In this document: in pieces, positions 50,994-60,068 of the stretch
How positions within the stretch are numbered: position 1 is the stretch's first letter
Layout: the number at the start of each line of letters is the position of its first letter
NCBI RefSeq assembly: GCF_021502675.1
Contig: NZ_JAKFHA010000008.1
Coordinates: 35,644 to 99,643, forward strand
DNA length: 64,000 bases
From: Yinghuangia soli
Lineage (GTDB): Bacteria; Actinomycetota; Actinomycetes; Streptomycetales; Streptomycetaceae
Direction: 5' to 3'
Translations under genes and position numbers: made by a program
The notes under the pieces: model-generated
Seen by the model: only the letters and a program-made list of their open reading frames with translations
Told to the model about the DNA's origin: nothing
The model's database searches: none

Positions 50994-51310
50994 CCAGAAC
51001 CGACGCAGGGCCGAACCGCGACTGCACCGCGGTCCGGCCCTGCGTCTTGGGGTGCTGTTGCTGGATCCCGCGGCCGCAACCCCCGCGCCCCGCAGCCCGC
51101 GGCCTGCCGGCCGTTGGCCCGGCATCCCGCTCCCGCGTCCTGCTCCCGACCTTCGGTTCTGCGTCCTGCTTTCGCGCCGTACGTCCCTTTTCTCTTTCCG
51201 GCGTCATGCAGTTCCGCCTCCACCGCACTGCCTGTCCCTGGCTAACGTGGGGACGAGACGGGGGCCGCCCCCGCGCCCGACCGCCCGCCCGACCCACCGG
51301 AGGCATCGGT
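50994..51310. other. Intergenic region, rest of a 395-bp gap
   Basis: The 395-bp gap after the HbhA-like gene consists of the 9-bp repeats, the terminator at 51002-51046 and a stretch to the esterase start with a TAACGT-type -10 around 51244 (CTGGCTAACGTGGGG). No gene is visible. Confidence 0.5.
51002..51046 (+). terminator. Terminator of the HbhA-like gene
   Basis: A long stem, 12 bp plus 6 bp with a single mismatch (51002-51020 with 51028-51046), 7-nt loop, follows the repeat. Confidence 0.75.
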
Positions 51311-52309
51311 TTGAGCGTCCGCGACTTCGCGCCGGAACCCGCGGCGGCACCGCCGTTCGACCCCGAGGTGGAAGCAGTCCTGGCCAAGGTGCGCGGGCGC
51401 TCACCCGGTCCGCTCACCCCGGCGAATCTCGCGGACCGCCAGACCCAGGACGCCACCGCCCGTCCGCGCCCCACGCTCGACAAGCTGAGCACCGACGAGC
51501 GCTGCGAGTTCGCGGAGCTGCGCGTCCCCGGACCGCCGGGAGCTCCTGACGTCACCTTGGTGAGCGCCCGTCCGCGCGGCCTGGACGGCCCGCTTCCGCT
51601 GGTCTACTACATGCACGGCGGGGCGCTGGTGATGGGCAACGCCTGGTCCGTGCTCCCGCGCGTCGTCGAGGAATGGGTGCTGCCTCTCGGGATGGCGGCG
51701 CTGTCCGTCGAGTACCGGCTCGCCCCGGAGGCCCCGTACCCGGGTCCCCTCGACGACTGCCACGCCGGGCTCGTCTGGGCCGCCGAACACGCCGCCGACC
51801 TCGGTATCGACCCCGACCGCATCGTCATCGCCGGCAAAAGCGCCGGCGGCGGCCTCGCCGCGGCGCTCGCCCTCCTGAACCGCGACCGCGGCGGTCCGGC
51901 GCTCCGCGGGCAGATGCTGCTCTGCCCGATGCTCGACGACCGCGACCGTACGTACTCCAGCCACCAGATGTCCGGCCGCGGCCTGTGGGACCGCACGTCC
52001 AATGCCACCGCCTGGCAGGCGTACCTCGGCGACCGATACGGCACCGACGACGTCCCGCCCTACGCTGCCGCCGCCCGCGCCACCGACCTCTCCGGCCTGC
52101 CTCCGACTTTCCTCGACGTCGGCTCCGCCGAAATGCTGCGCGACGAGGCCGTCGCCTACGCAAACGCCCTTTGGCAGGCCGGCGGCGAAGCCGAACTCCA
52201 CGTCTGGCCGGGCGGATCCCACAGCTTCGACAGCCTGGCCCCGCACGCAACCCTCAGCCACGACGCCCGCAACGCCCGCACCCGCTGGCTCCGCCGCTTG
52301 TCGGGCTGA
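51311..52309 (+). CDS. Alpha/beta hydrolase, hormone-sensitive-lipase-type esterase
   Basis: 332 residues. Oxyanion-hole motif YYMHGGALVMGN, nucleophile Ser177 in IVIAGKSAGGGLAAAL, acid in LDVGSAEMLRDEAVAYA and His in WPGGSHSFDSLAP give the full catalytic triad of the HSL family. It hydrolyses a carboxylic ester of a small lipid-like compound. TTG 51311 is the start: GGAGG lies seven bases upstream and the frame has no better candidate. No signal peptide, so cytoplasmic. Confidence 0.9.
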   Translation: MSVRDFAPEPAAAPPFDPEVEAVLAKVRGRSPGPLTPANLADRQTQDATARPRPTLDKLSTDERCEFAELRVPGPPGAPDVTLVSARPRGLDGPLPLVYYMHGGALVMGNAWSVLPRVVEEWVLPLGMAALSVEYRLAPEAPYPGPLDDCHAGLVWAAEHAADLGIDPDRIVIAGKSAGGGLAAALALLNRDRGGPALRGQMLLCPMLDDRDRTYSSHQMSGRGLWDRTSNATAWQAYLGDRYGTDDVPPYAAAARATDLSGLPPTFLDVGSAEMLRDEAVAYANALWQAGGEAELHVWPGGSHSFDSLAPHATLSHDARNARTRWLRRLSG

Positions 52310-52365
52310 GTCTGTTCGACAGGCCGCGCTTTCGCGGCGCGGAGCCGACGGGGCGGGCGCGTGGC

Positions 52366-53844
52366 CTACTTGGGCGGGGCCACGGGGAAGACGAAGTAGG
52401 CGTTGCCGCTGTCCTCGCGCACGACGCCGAAGGTGTCGCCGAACGACGGCACCGTGGGCACCTTCTCGGCAAGGAGGGCGTGGGTCCGGGCGTCGAGGGC
52501 CGCGGTGCCACCGCCGTCCAGCAGGGCGTAGAGCACACCCTTCGGGGAGACGGCCTCCGGGCGCAACTGCCGCTCGTCCGCTGCCTGCTCCCACAGCTTC
52601 CGGCCGGAGGCAGTCTCCCAGGCGACGGCGCCCTTCGTCAGGGCCACTACGGCGATGCCGCCGTCCGGCGACAATGCGACACCCGATTTGGTGGGGCCCG
52701 CAAGCTTCACACCGGGCGGCGTGGTCGGGCCCTGGGAGATGAGCCTGCCCGTCGCGGGGTCGTGCGCGGTGAACGTGGTCGCGCCCCCGGAAGGCGCGGT
52801 CCACGCCAGGAGCAGCAGCTTCTCCCGGGCGGCGACCACGGACACCGACGGCGCCTTGCCCGCCGCGGCGGCGCGGATCGGTTCGGGTACGGGAATCGAC
52901 TTGGTGCCCCACAGCTCCTTGTCCGTGAACATGTCGCGGACGACGAGCTTGCTCGGGCACCACCCGGGCTCGCCGCACTCAGTGGTGCCGTGGAGGAAGT
53001 ACTTCAGCGGCTCGCGCCGGTAGTTCTCCGCGGGCGACGCGTGCTCGTAGAGCATGCCGCGCGGCGGCCTGAACTCCGCGCCGCCGCCGATCGGAAGGTA
53101 CGGCCCGCTGGACGGGACGAGGTAGCCGTCCCACACGATGGGGTCCTGGTGCACGTCCCCGTCGAACTCCGAGGTGCCGAGCACCTTGCCGGACGGCGCG
53201 TACATCGTCAGCGTCGTGCGCGTCGTCGCCGCCTTCAGCCCGTCGGCGCCGGCCTGCGCGACTGTGCGGACCACCAGCGCGGGCGAACCGTCCCTCCAGT
53301 AGCCGACCTTCACGAACTTGTCGGCGCTGATGGCGACATCGGACGCGGCCGGCTTCGCTTCGATCGTGGCCCGCTCCGCGCCCGTGGCGCCATCGCGGAT
53401 CGTCGCCTTGAAGCCCTCCTTCGCGTGAGTCGCGGAGACGCTGCGGATGAACACCACCGCGTCGCCGAACGCACAGGCCGGGTCCGGGCTGCCCTGCAGG
53501 CCGCGCACGATGTCCGCGCGCCCGGCGCACAGACCGGCCTCTTCGACGCTCACACTCCACGCCGGACGGTCCGCGAGTCCCGGTATCGCGGGCCCCTTGT
53601 ACTGCGGCCCCTTCGGGGCCTCGGAGCCCTGTCCCGATGCGCCGTCGCCGCCCCTGCCGGCTGTGCCTGCCGCGTTCGCATCCTGGGCCGGGTCGTCGCC
53701 CCCGGAACCGCACGCGGCCGTCATCGTCAGCGCGAGCAAGACCCCCGCTCCGACCACGGCCGCCCGCCGCGAACGCCCCCGCCCGGCAGCGCCGGATGCG
53801 GTCAGGAGGCGCCGGTTTCGGACATGGCCATGCGGTCGGTACAT
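52366..53844 (-). CDS. Lipoprotein with beta-propeller-like domain
   Basis: 492 residues. A lipoprotein signal with lipobox LTMTAAC after a basic start; the first part of the mature protein is Gly/Ala/Asp-rich linker. The rest is Gly/Ala-rich beta strand sequence that resembles PQQ-type propeller repeats (TLTMYAPSGKVLGTSEFDGD, VWDGYLVPSSGPYLPIGGGA, AWETASGRKLWEQ, LYALLDGGGTAALDARTHAL). Likely a surface-exposed binding or assembly protein of unknown partner. The ATG at 53844 is used; a second ATG at 53862 in the same frame is possible because neither has a strong ribosome site. Confidence 0.72.
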   Translation of the reverse strand: MYRPHGHVRNRRLLTASGAAGRGRSRRAAVVGAGVLLALTMTAACGSGGDDPAQDANAAGTAGRGGDGASGQGSEAPKGPQYKGPAIPGLADRPAWSVSVEEAGLCAGRADIVRGLQGSPDPACAFGDAVVFIRSVSATHAKEGFKATIRDGATGAERATIEAKPAASDVAISADKFVKVGYWRDGSPALVVRTVAQAGADGLKAATTRTTLTMYAPSGKVLGTSEFDGDVHQDPIVWDGYLVPSSGPYLPIGGGAEFRPPRGMLYEHASPAENYRREPLKYFLHGTTECGEPGWCPSKLVVRDMFTDKELWGTKSIPVPEPIRAAAAGKAPSVSVVAAREKLLLLAWTAPSGGATTFTAHDPATGRLISQGPTTPPGVKLAGPTKSGVALSPDGGIAVVALTKGAVAWETASGRKLWEQAADERQLRPEAVSPKGVLYALLDGGGTAALDARTHALLAEKVPTVPSFGDTFGVVREDSGNAYFVFPVAPPK

Positions 53845-54075
53845 GAGGAGAGCAGGTCCCATCGGCAGAATGGATCTTGGAATGGACAGCCCACCGTAAC
53901 GCCGCCCACGACACCCGGCCGTACCCGGTAGCCATAATGCGCATCCGTGCCGCACCGGACACCGTCCGTCCCGCAGCGTCCGCAAGGGGATGCAGGCCTG
54001 GGAGCGAAACGGTGCCGTGTCAGACCAGGATGAGAGAAACGGATGAAGCAAGGCGACCTGGAGGGCGACCGACCG

Positions 54076-54705
54076 ATGACCCACACCCCTGAATCCGCCG
54101 GCACCCCAGACGACGGCGACCAGACGGTCATAGACGCCCTCGCGCGCGCGAACATCGTTGCGCTCGCGGCCGAGCTCGTGGAGCGCGGCTGCCCGGCCGA
54201 GGGACTGATCGATCCGGACGCGGCGGAGGAGGACGACGAGGAACGTGCCGAGTACCGGATGTTCGCGGTTCAGGTGCACCCGGGCCTGGAGCGCTGGGTC
54301 GCCATGCCCGGTGTCGACCTCGCACTCGTCCGCGCCGCGGGACCGGACGACCCCTGGGCCGTGGAATGCGACATGGACCCCTACGCCTGGCCCGATCTGA
54401 TCGCCGAGTTGGCCGACGACGCCCTCGGATGGATCGCGTTCGGACGCAACCTCGCGCTCGTCAGGGACGAACTCGCCCGCCGCGGACTCGTGTTCCACGA
54501 CAAGGACGTGAGCACGGACGTGGACGCGTGCGGCGGAGGCTACGAGGCATTCACGTTGCACGCACCGAACTCGGTGGTGATCCGCCTCGGCGTCCCGAAC
54601 CGCGAAGCGGGTCCGGGATCGCGCGCTGAGCTTTTCGTGAACGGCTACGGTCACCTCTTCGAGCAAGCGATCGAATCGATCCTGCAAGCGGCGGCGACTC
54701 CGTAA
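54076..54705 (+). CDS. Conserved-looking cytoplasmic protein, unknown function
   Basis: 209 residues, acidic, without membrane segments. It has MFAVQVHPGLERWVAMPGVD, DPYAWPDLIAELADDALGWI, and LVFHDKDVSTDVDACGGGYE, ending NGYGHLFEQAIESILQAAA. I do not recognise the family. ATG 54076 has GGAGGG ten bases upstream; an in-frame ATG at 54043 would add 11 residues. It stands alone between a lipoprotein (divergent) and a membrane gene (convergent). Confidence 0.7.
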   Translation: MTHTPESAGTPDDGDQTVIDALARANIVALAAELVERGCPAEGLIDPDAAEEDDEERAEYRMFAVQVHPGLERWVAMPGVDLALVRAAGPDDPWAVECDMDPYAWPDLIAELADDALGWIAFGRNLALVRDELARRGLVFHDKDVSTDVDACGGGYEAFTLHAPNSVVIRLGVPNREAGPGSRAELFVNGYGHLFEQAIESILQAAATP

Positions 54706-54818
54706 CCCGACGGCCCACGTTTGCTCGCCACCGAGCCGCCCTAGCCCGGGCGCCCAAGAGTTCGGAACGGGAGGCGGCCTCTGTCGACAGCCGACAGCCC
54801 GACCGCCCACGCCGGAGG

Positions 54819-56114
54819 TCACCAGCGCCAAGCGTCCTCCTCCGTACCGTATTTGGCGTGGTAGTTGTCGTGCGACAGGGGTGCGCTGCCGTCGTCCGGC
54901 TTCGGCACCGAATCCGCCGCTTCGCCGAACGTCGCACGTACCGCGGCCAAGGCGAAGGCGACGCGGGGCAGGCTCTGCCCCAGCTTCTCGGCCTCGCGGA
55001 CGGCGCGCTCCGCGGGTTCGCGCTTGCCTTCCAGGCTGTACGCGATCGCCGCCGTGCACAGCGCATGGGCGGCGACGAGACGCGAACGGGCTTGGAGCGC
55101 AACCCGGTCGGCCATGGTCGCCGTTCCTGCGACGGGCCCGTACGCCAGCAAGTACGCAGCGATCGCATCCGTACTCGGCTGTGCGGGACGCAGGCGCAAA
55201 CCGAGCGCGGCGGCGGTGTCCAGCGCCGCCCGCTCCAGCCATGAAGGCACAGGCGGGGGAGCGGCTGCCTTGGGCCGCCGGACGAACGCTTCCAGCCAGT
55301 AGCAGGCCGCCCGCAAGAAGTGCTGCGCAGCCAGCGCCTGGTCGGGCCCCGGCGGCAGACTCCCACCGACCCGCGCGTACAACTCGCCAGCCTCCTCGTA
55401 CCGCCCTTCGTGGACGAGAAGCTCCAACGCAAAGACGCACGCCGCGCCCGACGCCGGATCCAACGCACCCAGCGCCGTGCGAGCCGCAGCCAAGTCGCCT
55501 ACGTCCAGCAGTTGGCGCACCCGCACCTCGCCCGCCGAGCGCGCCAACTGCGAGAACTCCTCGCGTCCGGCGAACGGCATCACGAAGAGGAACCACCCGG
55601 GCGTCGCCGACAACCCGTACGGCATGAACACTTCGACCGCCCCGAGCCCGATTCCCAAGGCGACCGCGACTCCCCAGGCATCAGGCAACCCTGCGACCCC
55701 AGCGGCCGCAAGCGCGGCGAACACGGCCAACTCCAAGGCGAATCCGCTCCACACGCGCACCCGACCGGTCGCCTCCGCCCGCGGCACGACATCGACCGAC
55801 GCCCCGAGGGCCACAGCTCCCCGCACGATCAGCCGGTCGCCGGCTATCCGGACCTCGTCCGGACGCCCCGACCCGTGCTTCACCGCCACGACCCGCATCC
55901 CGAAGAGCGGCGCGCAGGCCCGCCACCACCCCAGATGCAGCCACTTGCGAGCCACCCACGACCCGGCGAGCACCCCGAGGAACGCGAGCGGTTCACCGTA
56001 CGCCGTCAAGACAAAGAGCACGGCCCCGAACACAGCCGAAATCTGCACAGCCAGCCGCACCCGCACTGCCCGCCGATTACGCAGCACCTGCTCGCCAAAA
56101 GCACTAGTTGTCAC
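54819..56114 (-). CDS. Membrane protein with TPR-like C-terminus, unknown function
   Basis: 431 residues if GTG 56114 is the start. Two N-terminal helices (LAVQISAVFGAVLFVLTAYG, EPLAFLGVLAGSWVA) and another pair near residue 130-180 (FALELAVFAALAAAGVAGLP, WGVAVALGIGLGAVEVF) give a four-helix membrane part. The rest is helical and TPR-like, with VHEGRYEEAGELYARVGGSL. A GTG at 56087 is the alternative start. Upstream is a degraded duplicate of part of this gene (56118-56203), so the native 5' end may have been altered. No function known. Confidence 0.7.
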   Translation of the reverse strand: MTTSAFGEQVLRNRRAVRVRLAVQISAVFGAVLFVLTAYGEPLAFLGVLAGSWVARKWLHLGWWRACAPLFGMRVVAVKHGSGRPDEVRIAGDRLIVRGAVALGASVDVVPRAEATGRVRVWSGFALELAVFAALAAAGVAGLPDAWGVAVALGIGLGAVEVFMPYGLSATPGWFLFVMPFAGREEFSQLARSAGEVRVRQLLDVGDLAAARTALGALDPASGAACVFALELLVHEGRYEEAGELYARVGGSLPPGPDQALAAQHFLRAACYWLEAFVRRPKAAAPPPVPSWLERAALDTAAALGLRLRPAQPSTDAIAAYLLAYGPVAGTATMADRVALQARSRLVAAHALCTAAIAYSLEGKREPAERAVREAEKLGQSLPRVAFALAAVRATFGEAADSVPKPDDGSAPLSHDNYHAKYGTEEDAWRW

Positions 56115-56117
56115 AAG

Positions 56118-56203
56118 CAAGCATGATCCCACCGGCCCACGCGTACAGCCCGCGGATTTCCTCGTACCGGCCTTCGCGGACGCGAAGCTCCACAGCAAGA
56201 CGA
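56118..56203 (-). pseudogene. Duplicated fragment of the adjacent membrane gene
   Basis: 56118-56203 aligns with about 55355-55437, inside the gene at 54819, at roughly 80 percent identity, with a one-base indel near 56195. In translation it reads VREGRYEEIRGLYAWAGG against VHEGRYEEAGELYARVGG. It is a remnant of a second copy, now a stub between the membrane gene and the DUF1062 gene. Confidence 0.65.
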
Positions 56204-56207
56204 GGGC

Positions 56208-56756
56208 TCAGTGCTTGAGCGTGAAGGTGAAGTCGCCGGAGAGCTTGCCGCTCAACCGGGATGCCGAAACGAGCTTCCCCTCCGCGATCAGCCTCTCGGC
56301 CTCGGCCCGCGAAAGACCGCAACCTTCGGCGATCAACCGCACCGGCCGGACTGGGATCCGGGCCGCAAAGCGGACCGCGACGTCGATCACTTCGCGGCCC
56401 ACATGATCCGATCCGCCGGTGTCGAGACGCCAGGCGCCGTCCCAGTCCAGGGCTATGCGATTACAGCGCTTTACGACCGGATCCTGGAGCAACTCGGCTG
56501 CCAGGCCAGGGCCATTCCCATGCATCCGCTCCAGCAGATCAGGCCGTACGGATTGCACGTTCGTCCGCTCGAGAACCGTGAGCTTCGCCGTGTCCCCGCA
56601 AGCGGTACAGAGCACAAGGAGCCAGGCGTCGAGGTTCTTATGGTTTGCGTTGACGCGGAACTTGCCGTTCGCCCGAAAGCGCTCGGACGCGCACACGTGG
56701 CAACGGCGGAGAACGGTCGGCAGGCAGGTGGGCATGACCACCCAGCGATGGAGCAC
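56208..56756 (-). CDS. DUF1062 protein with zinc-ribbon
   Basis: 182 residues from GTG 56756. The N-terminal half is a zinc-ribbon: RRCHVCASERFRANGKFRVN and LLVLCTACGDTAKLTVLERT give two Cys-x2-Cys pairs, as in DUF1062 proteins, which begin with a similar W-V-x-PT-x-x-P stretch. The C-terminal half contains LIAEGCGLSRAEAERLIAEG and a short basic strand, similar to an S4-like nucleic-acid-binding motif. Suggests RNA or DNA binding, not proven. It lies beside the duplicated fragment. Confidence 0.82.
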   Translation of the reverse strand: MLHRWVVMPTCLPTVLRRCHVCASERFRANGKFRVNANHKNLDAWLLVLCTACGDTAKLTVLERTNVQSVRPDLLERMHGNGPGLAAELLQDPVVKRCNRIALDWDGAWRLDTGGSDHVGREVIDVAVRFAARIPVRPVRLIAEGCGLSRAEAERLIAEGKLVSASRLSGKLSGDFTFTLKH

Positions 56757-57116
56757 AGAAGTACACCGATTTCAGTGAGAAGTCCGCAGCAAAGAGGAGC
56801 GCGGCGCACATACGCGACGCGCGACACATCAGCTCTCGGGAGGTCTCACAGGGTGTACAACGGCACGTCCTTGCCTAGGCGACTTGGCTCGGACACAAGG
56901 TAATGACGCTCAGCAACGCATCTCCACCGATTTTCGAGCGCTCGGGGCAGGCGCGGAGGATGACGCGTTCCTCGGGCATGCCGGCGAGAGCGCTTCGTGG
57001 AACCGTCGAGTGATTCCCTTACAGATCAGGGGTGTTCGTACGGCAAGATCCATCAGGCCGAAGGTGCGATGCCGGTCCTTCGCAGCGCGTCGAGTCCTTT
57101 GATACGGAGCAGCGCC
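56757..57116. other. Intergenic region, 360 bp, lower GC
   Basis: No gene I can support. The sequence is noticeably lower in GC than its neighbours and contains only short open frames without family features. Likely remnant DNA beside the degraded HD gene, together with the promoter of the DUF1062 gene. Confidence 0.5.
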
Positions 57117-57614
57117 TCAGCCACGTAGGAAAGTCCGCTGCCATTCGGTGGACGACAGACCCTGCGAGGCGTCGCCCAGAGCGACCGCCGAGGCCGTCTT
57201 CAGCTTGGCCCGCGTGCTGTCGACCCATTCCTGGGCATTGGCATAGCCCTGTTCGAGGTATTCGAGTCCCTGGATCATGCACTCGAGCCGGTCCGCGTCG
57301 TGGGCGACCTGGGCTTCAAGAGTCTCGCCCCGCTCGTACTCGTCGACCGCTTCGGCGATGCCGGCCGCGACAGCCGGATGCGCGTCGGCGAGCTGGTCGG
57401 CAGTGACCTGGCGGTTGTCCGCGGCTTGCAGGTAGCGGCGACCGACCCAGGGGATGTCGCCGACGCGGGTCTCCTGCGAGTCATGGAACGTACACAGCAG
57501 CGCGACCCGTCCGGCATCGGCACCCTCCATCATCGCCAGCACGGAGCCGATGACCGGGGTACGCCAAGAGTGCTCGGCAATGGTCTCAGGATCCTTGACG
57601 CCGACGATCCACCG
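57117..57614 (-). pseudogene. HD-domain hydrolase, 5' end lost
   Basis: The frame 57117-57542 encodes the middle and end of an HD phosphohydrolase (YfbR/HDDC2-like): TFHDSQETRVGDIPWVGRRY has the metal-binding HD pair. The homologous sequence continues upstream in the same frame without an ATG or GTG: RRWIVGVKDPETIAEHSWRT (57614 downward) is the conserved N-terminal helix with the first metal His. The usual 10-20 residues before it are missing and replaced by the 3' end of the next gene, which overlaps by about 28 bases. It is probably a dead or truncated gene. If expressed, it would lack its start helix. Confidence 0.7.
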
Positions 57615-59352
57615 CCGCTGCTGCTGAGGCTGCGGTGAGGAGTTCCCTAACGGTTCCCGAGAACTCGTCGAGGAGAGCCAGGGCGATGGTCCAGGTCTCG
57701 GCTGATTGTGGGGTGGAGAGGTGGGTGGTGATCAGGTCTTGGAGCGCCTTGGTGGCGTTGGTGTGGGCTTGGGGGACTGTTGTCCGGCAGAGATCGACTA
57801 CGGCGAGGGCGGCTGCTGCCGGGTGGGCCTTCGTGATCAGGTCCGCGCCTTCGATGAGGCGGTGGCCGAGGGCGGGCCAGATCCAGCGGGAGCCTGGTCG
57901 GACGGATTCGCTCAGCTGGAGTGGGTGGTCGAGGAGGGCAGCCAGGGCGTCGTCGCGGGAGAGCAACTCTGGGGGTTCTACGGGCATCGGGACGCGGTTG
58001 GGGACGGGTTGGACGACGCGTGGGTGGCCGGTGGCGTGGGCTACTTCGGGGTGGAGGGGGACGCGGCGCCATGTGAGTCCCGAGGCGCGTTCGTGGGGGT
58101 GGAACTGCTCGACGAGCCGTACGGCGGTGGTGGGTGGAGCGAGGAGGAGCAGCAGGGCTTCTGGGTTGCCTCTGGCGCCGTGGACGGCCCATCTGTAGTC
58201 GGGGACTGGGGCGGGTTGCCGGGCTGTGTCGACGAGTTCGGGGAGTGTGCCGGGGAAGTGCGGGCCCAGGCGGATCAGGCGCAGCCATGCGTCCACGTCG
58301 TCGCGCAGGGGGCGGAACGGGGCCAGGCCGAGGAGGGCGTAGAGGAAAGGGAAGGGCGAACCGACCCAGGGGGTACGGCCGATCGGGGAGCAGAAGCGTT
58401 CGATCAGCCCGAGCAGCGGCCAGGCGGGGGCGGTGTGGCGGACTACGTCTTCGGCGGTGAGTGTGCCCGCGTAGATGGCGTCGATCAGGCGCTGGTCGAG
58501 GCGTCGCAGGCCGCGCAGTAGTGGCGCCACCGCGTCGGGTGGGCAATCGGGGTGGGCGAGGAGTGCGGCGCGGACCCGGTCGTTGAAGGGCTGGTGGCGG
58601 TGGACGTGGAGGAGGCCGGCCCAGTCGAGGGTGAGCTCGCCCGCCAGGATGTCCTCGGCGCGGTAGTTGCGGCTGCCGAGGCTTACGCGCCGGGCCTGCG
58701 CGTCGGGGCCGGCGATCGCGGCAGCGTGCTTCGTCAGGCGTTCCCGGCCGGCGGGCGCGGTCAGGTACGGCTGCAGCAAGCGCAGGTGTTTTGCCGTGGC
58801 GCGCATGCCGGTTGGCTGCAGGGCTGCGTACACACCTTCGGTGTCGCGGGCTTGCCACAGGCGTAGTACGGCGTCCACGAAGAGCGGGTCGTCCAGCGGC
58901 GCGGGCTGCCCGATCTGGGCCACGGCTGATGCGACGACGTCCAGATCCGACGTGGCAAGCAGCGGCCGTGCCCGTACCGTGGCGCTCTCCCACATGCGTG
59001 CGACCACGGTGTCGGCAGCGTGCGGTGTGCGGGCGATCAGCGTGCCGAGTACGCCGCCGTCGAGCTCGCGGCGTGCCAGGAGCGCCTCGTCGACCTGCGG
59101 GATCTGGGCTGCGGCGAGACGCCGTTGGCCTGATGGGCCGAGGCGGGTGTTCGCCGCCAGATCAGCCAGGCCGGCCGGGTCGCCGCGGCGTAGCTCGTGG
59201 TCGGTCAGCGCGTCGAGGGACGACCCGGCCGACGTAAGCGCGCGGGTCCGAGTCTCGGCGGGGATCCGCGCCAGGACCGCGTCGTACGTGTCCGCGGGCA
59301 GATGCCGCAGGAGCGCCCCGGCGGCATCTGCCCTGTTCAGCCACCAGAACAT
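57586..59352 (-). CDS. Large protein of unknown function, alpha-helical repeats
   Basis: 588 residues from ATG 59352 (MFWWLNRADAAGALLRHLPA). No recognised catalytic motif. It is Ala/Leu/Arg-rich with recurring LLAHPDCPPDAVAPLLRGL-like units and many ARIPAETRTRAL-type helices, suggesting a HEAT- or LRV-like solenoid, probably a scaffold. The C-terminus (AAASAAAAVDRRRQGS) runs over the lost 5' end of the HD gene in another frame, so its natural end may have been altered by the same event. No partner gene is evident. Confidence 0.68.
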   Translation of the reverse strand: MFWWLNRADAAGALLRHLPADTYDAVLARIPAETRTRALTSAGSSLDALTDHELRRGDPAGLADLAANTRLGPSGQRRLAAAQIPQVDEALLARRELDGGVLGTLIARTPHAADTVVARMWESATVRARPLLATSDLDVVASAVAQIGQPAPLDDPLFVDAVLRLWQARDTEGVYAALQPTGMRATAKHLRLLQPYLTAPAGRERLTKHAAAIAGPDAQARRVSLGSRNYRAEDILAGELTLDWAGLLHVHRHQPFNDRVRAALLAHPDCPPDAVAPLLRGLRRLDQRLIDAIYAGTLTAEDVVRHTAPAWPLLGLIERFCSPIGRTPWVGSPFPFLYALLGLAPFRPLRDDVDAWLRLIRLGPHFPGTLPELVDTARQPAPVPDYRWAVHGARGNPEALLLLLAPPTTAVRLVEQFHPHERASGLTWRRVPLHPEVAHATGHPRVVQPVPNRVPMPVEPPELLSRDDALAALLDHPLQLSESVRPGSRWIWPALGHRLIEGADLITKAHPAAAALAVVDLCRTTVPQAHTNATKALQDLITTHLSTPQSAETWTIALALLDEFSGTVRELLTAASAAAAVDRRRQGS

Positions 59353-59725
59353 CAGCGTTCCCGCCCCATCGGCGCGTGGGGGGTCGTGACGATGAGGCCG
59401 GCTTCGCTGCGCATGGCACTGAACGTACAGGTGGGGTACGCAGCAACGGCGTCTGCCGGGTGGTGGTGGCGGTGAAGGCCGGGCGCACGCGCCGGGCAAA
59501 GGGTCGTGAGGTCTGGCGCGGCCATCAGCCGCGTACAGCCAGGTCCAGTGCCGGCCGCGCCGCCGCGCCGCCGCGCCGCCGCGCCGCTCGCTCACGCCGC
59601 TACGTCGCCACCGGCCGCGCGGCCAGGACCGGCGCCGATGCCGGGCATGCGGTCGTGCGTCCATGCCGTCCGTTCCGCTGCGCCGTCGGCGGACTCGTGA
59701 CGGCCGGCACCGGCACCAGCCCCGG
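59353..59725. other. Intergenic region, 373 bp
   Basis: No gene seen. It must carry the promoter of the 588-residue protein. From 59554 to 59588 there is an 8-bp CGCCGCCG-type tandem run of about four copies; the rest is unremarkable. Confidence 0.5.
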
Positions 59726-60025
59726 TCAGACGGTCGCGCCGGCCGCGGCGTCGGCGGCGTCCGCGGCGTTGCGGCGCCGGCGGCCGCGTACGACCAGGAC
59801 CACCACGAGTACGGCCGTCGCCCCGGTGACCAGCTTGGACGGGCGGCGGGCGCCGCCCCGCGCCGAGTCGCCGGGCGGGTTCAGGATCTCCGGGTCGAAC
59901 CCGTCGTCCGGGCCGAGGCCCGGCACCGGGACGCGGGGCTTCGCCGGTTCGGCGGAGTCGTGCTCCCGGGCTGGTGCGCGGAGGCGGGCGCGTAGCCCTT
60001 CCGCCCGCGTGTCGTCGGTGGGCAA
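59726..60025 (-). CDS. Small single-helix membrane protein, Arg/Ala tail
   Basis: 99 residues starting at TTG 60025 (GAGGAGAG upstream). A polar, Pro/Asp-rich N-terminus is followed by one helix (KLVTGATAVLVVVLVV) and a basic RGRRRR. It follows the SRPBCC gene by 43 bp, so they are probably co-transcribed. Resembles small proteins of unknown function that are common in Streptomyces; no homologue is certain. Confidence 0.6.
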   Translation of the reverse strand: MPTDDTRAEGLRARLRAPAREHDSAEPAKPRVPVPGLGPDDGFDPEILNPPGDSARGGARRPSKLVTGATAVLVVVLVVRGRRRRNAADAADAAAGATV

Positions 60026-60068
60026 GGTGTTCTCTCCTCGGATCGGGCGTCCGGACGCGGCGGACGGA

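Noticed and set aside
56884-57102. 72-codon open frame on the plus strand
   Set aside because: No homology feature, no ribosome site, lies in apparent remnant DNA.
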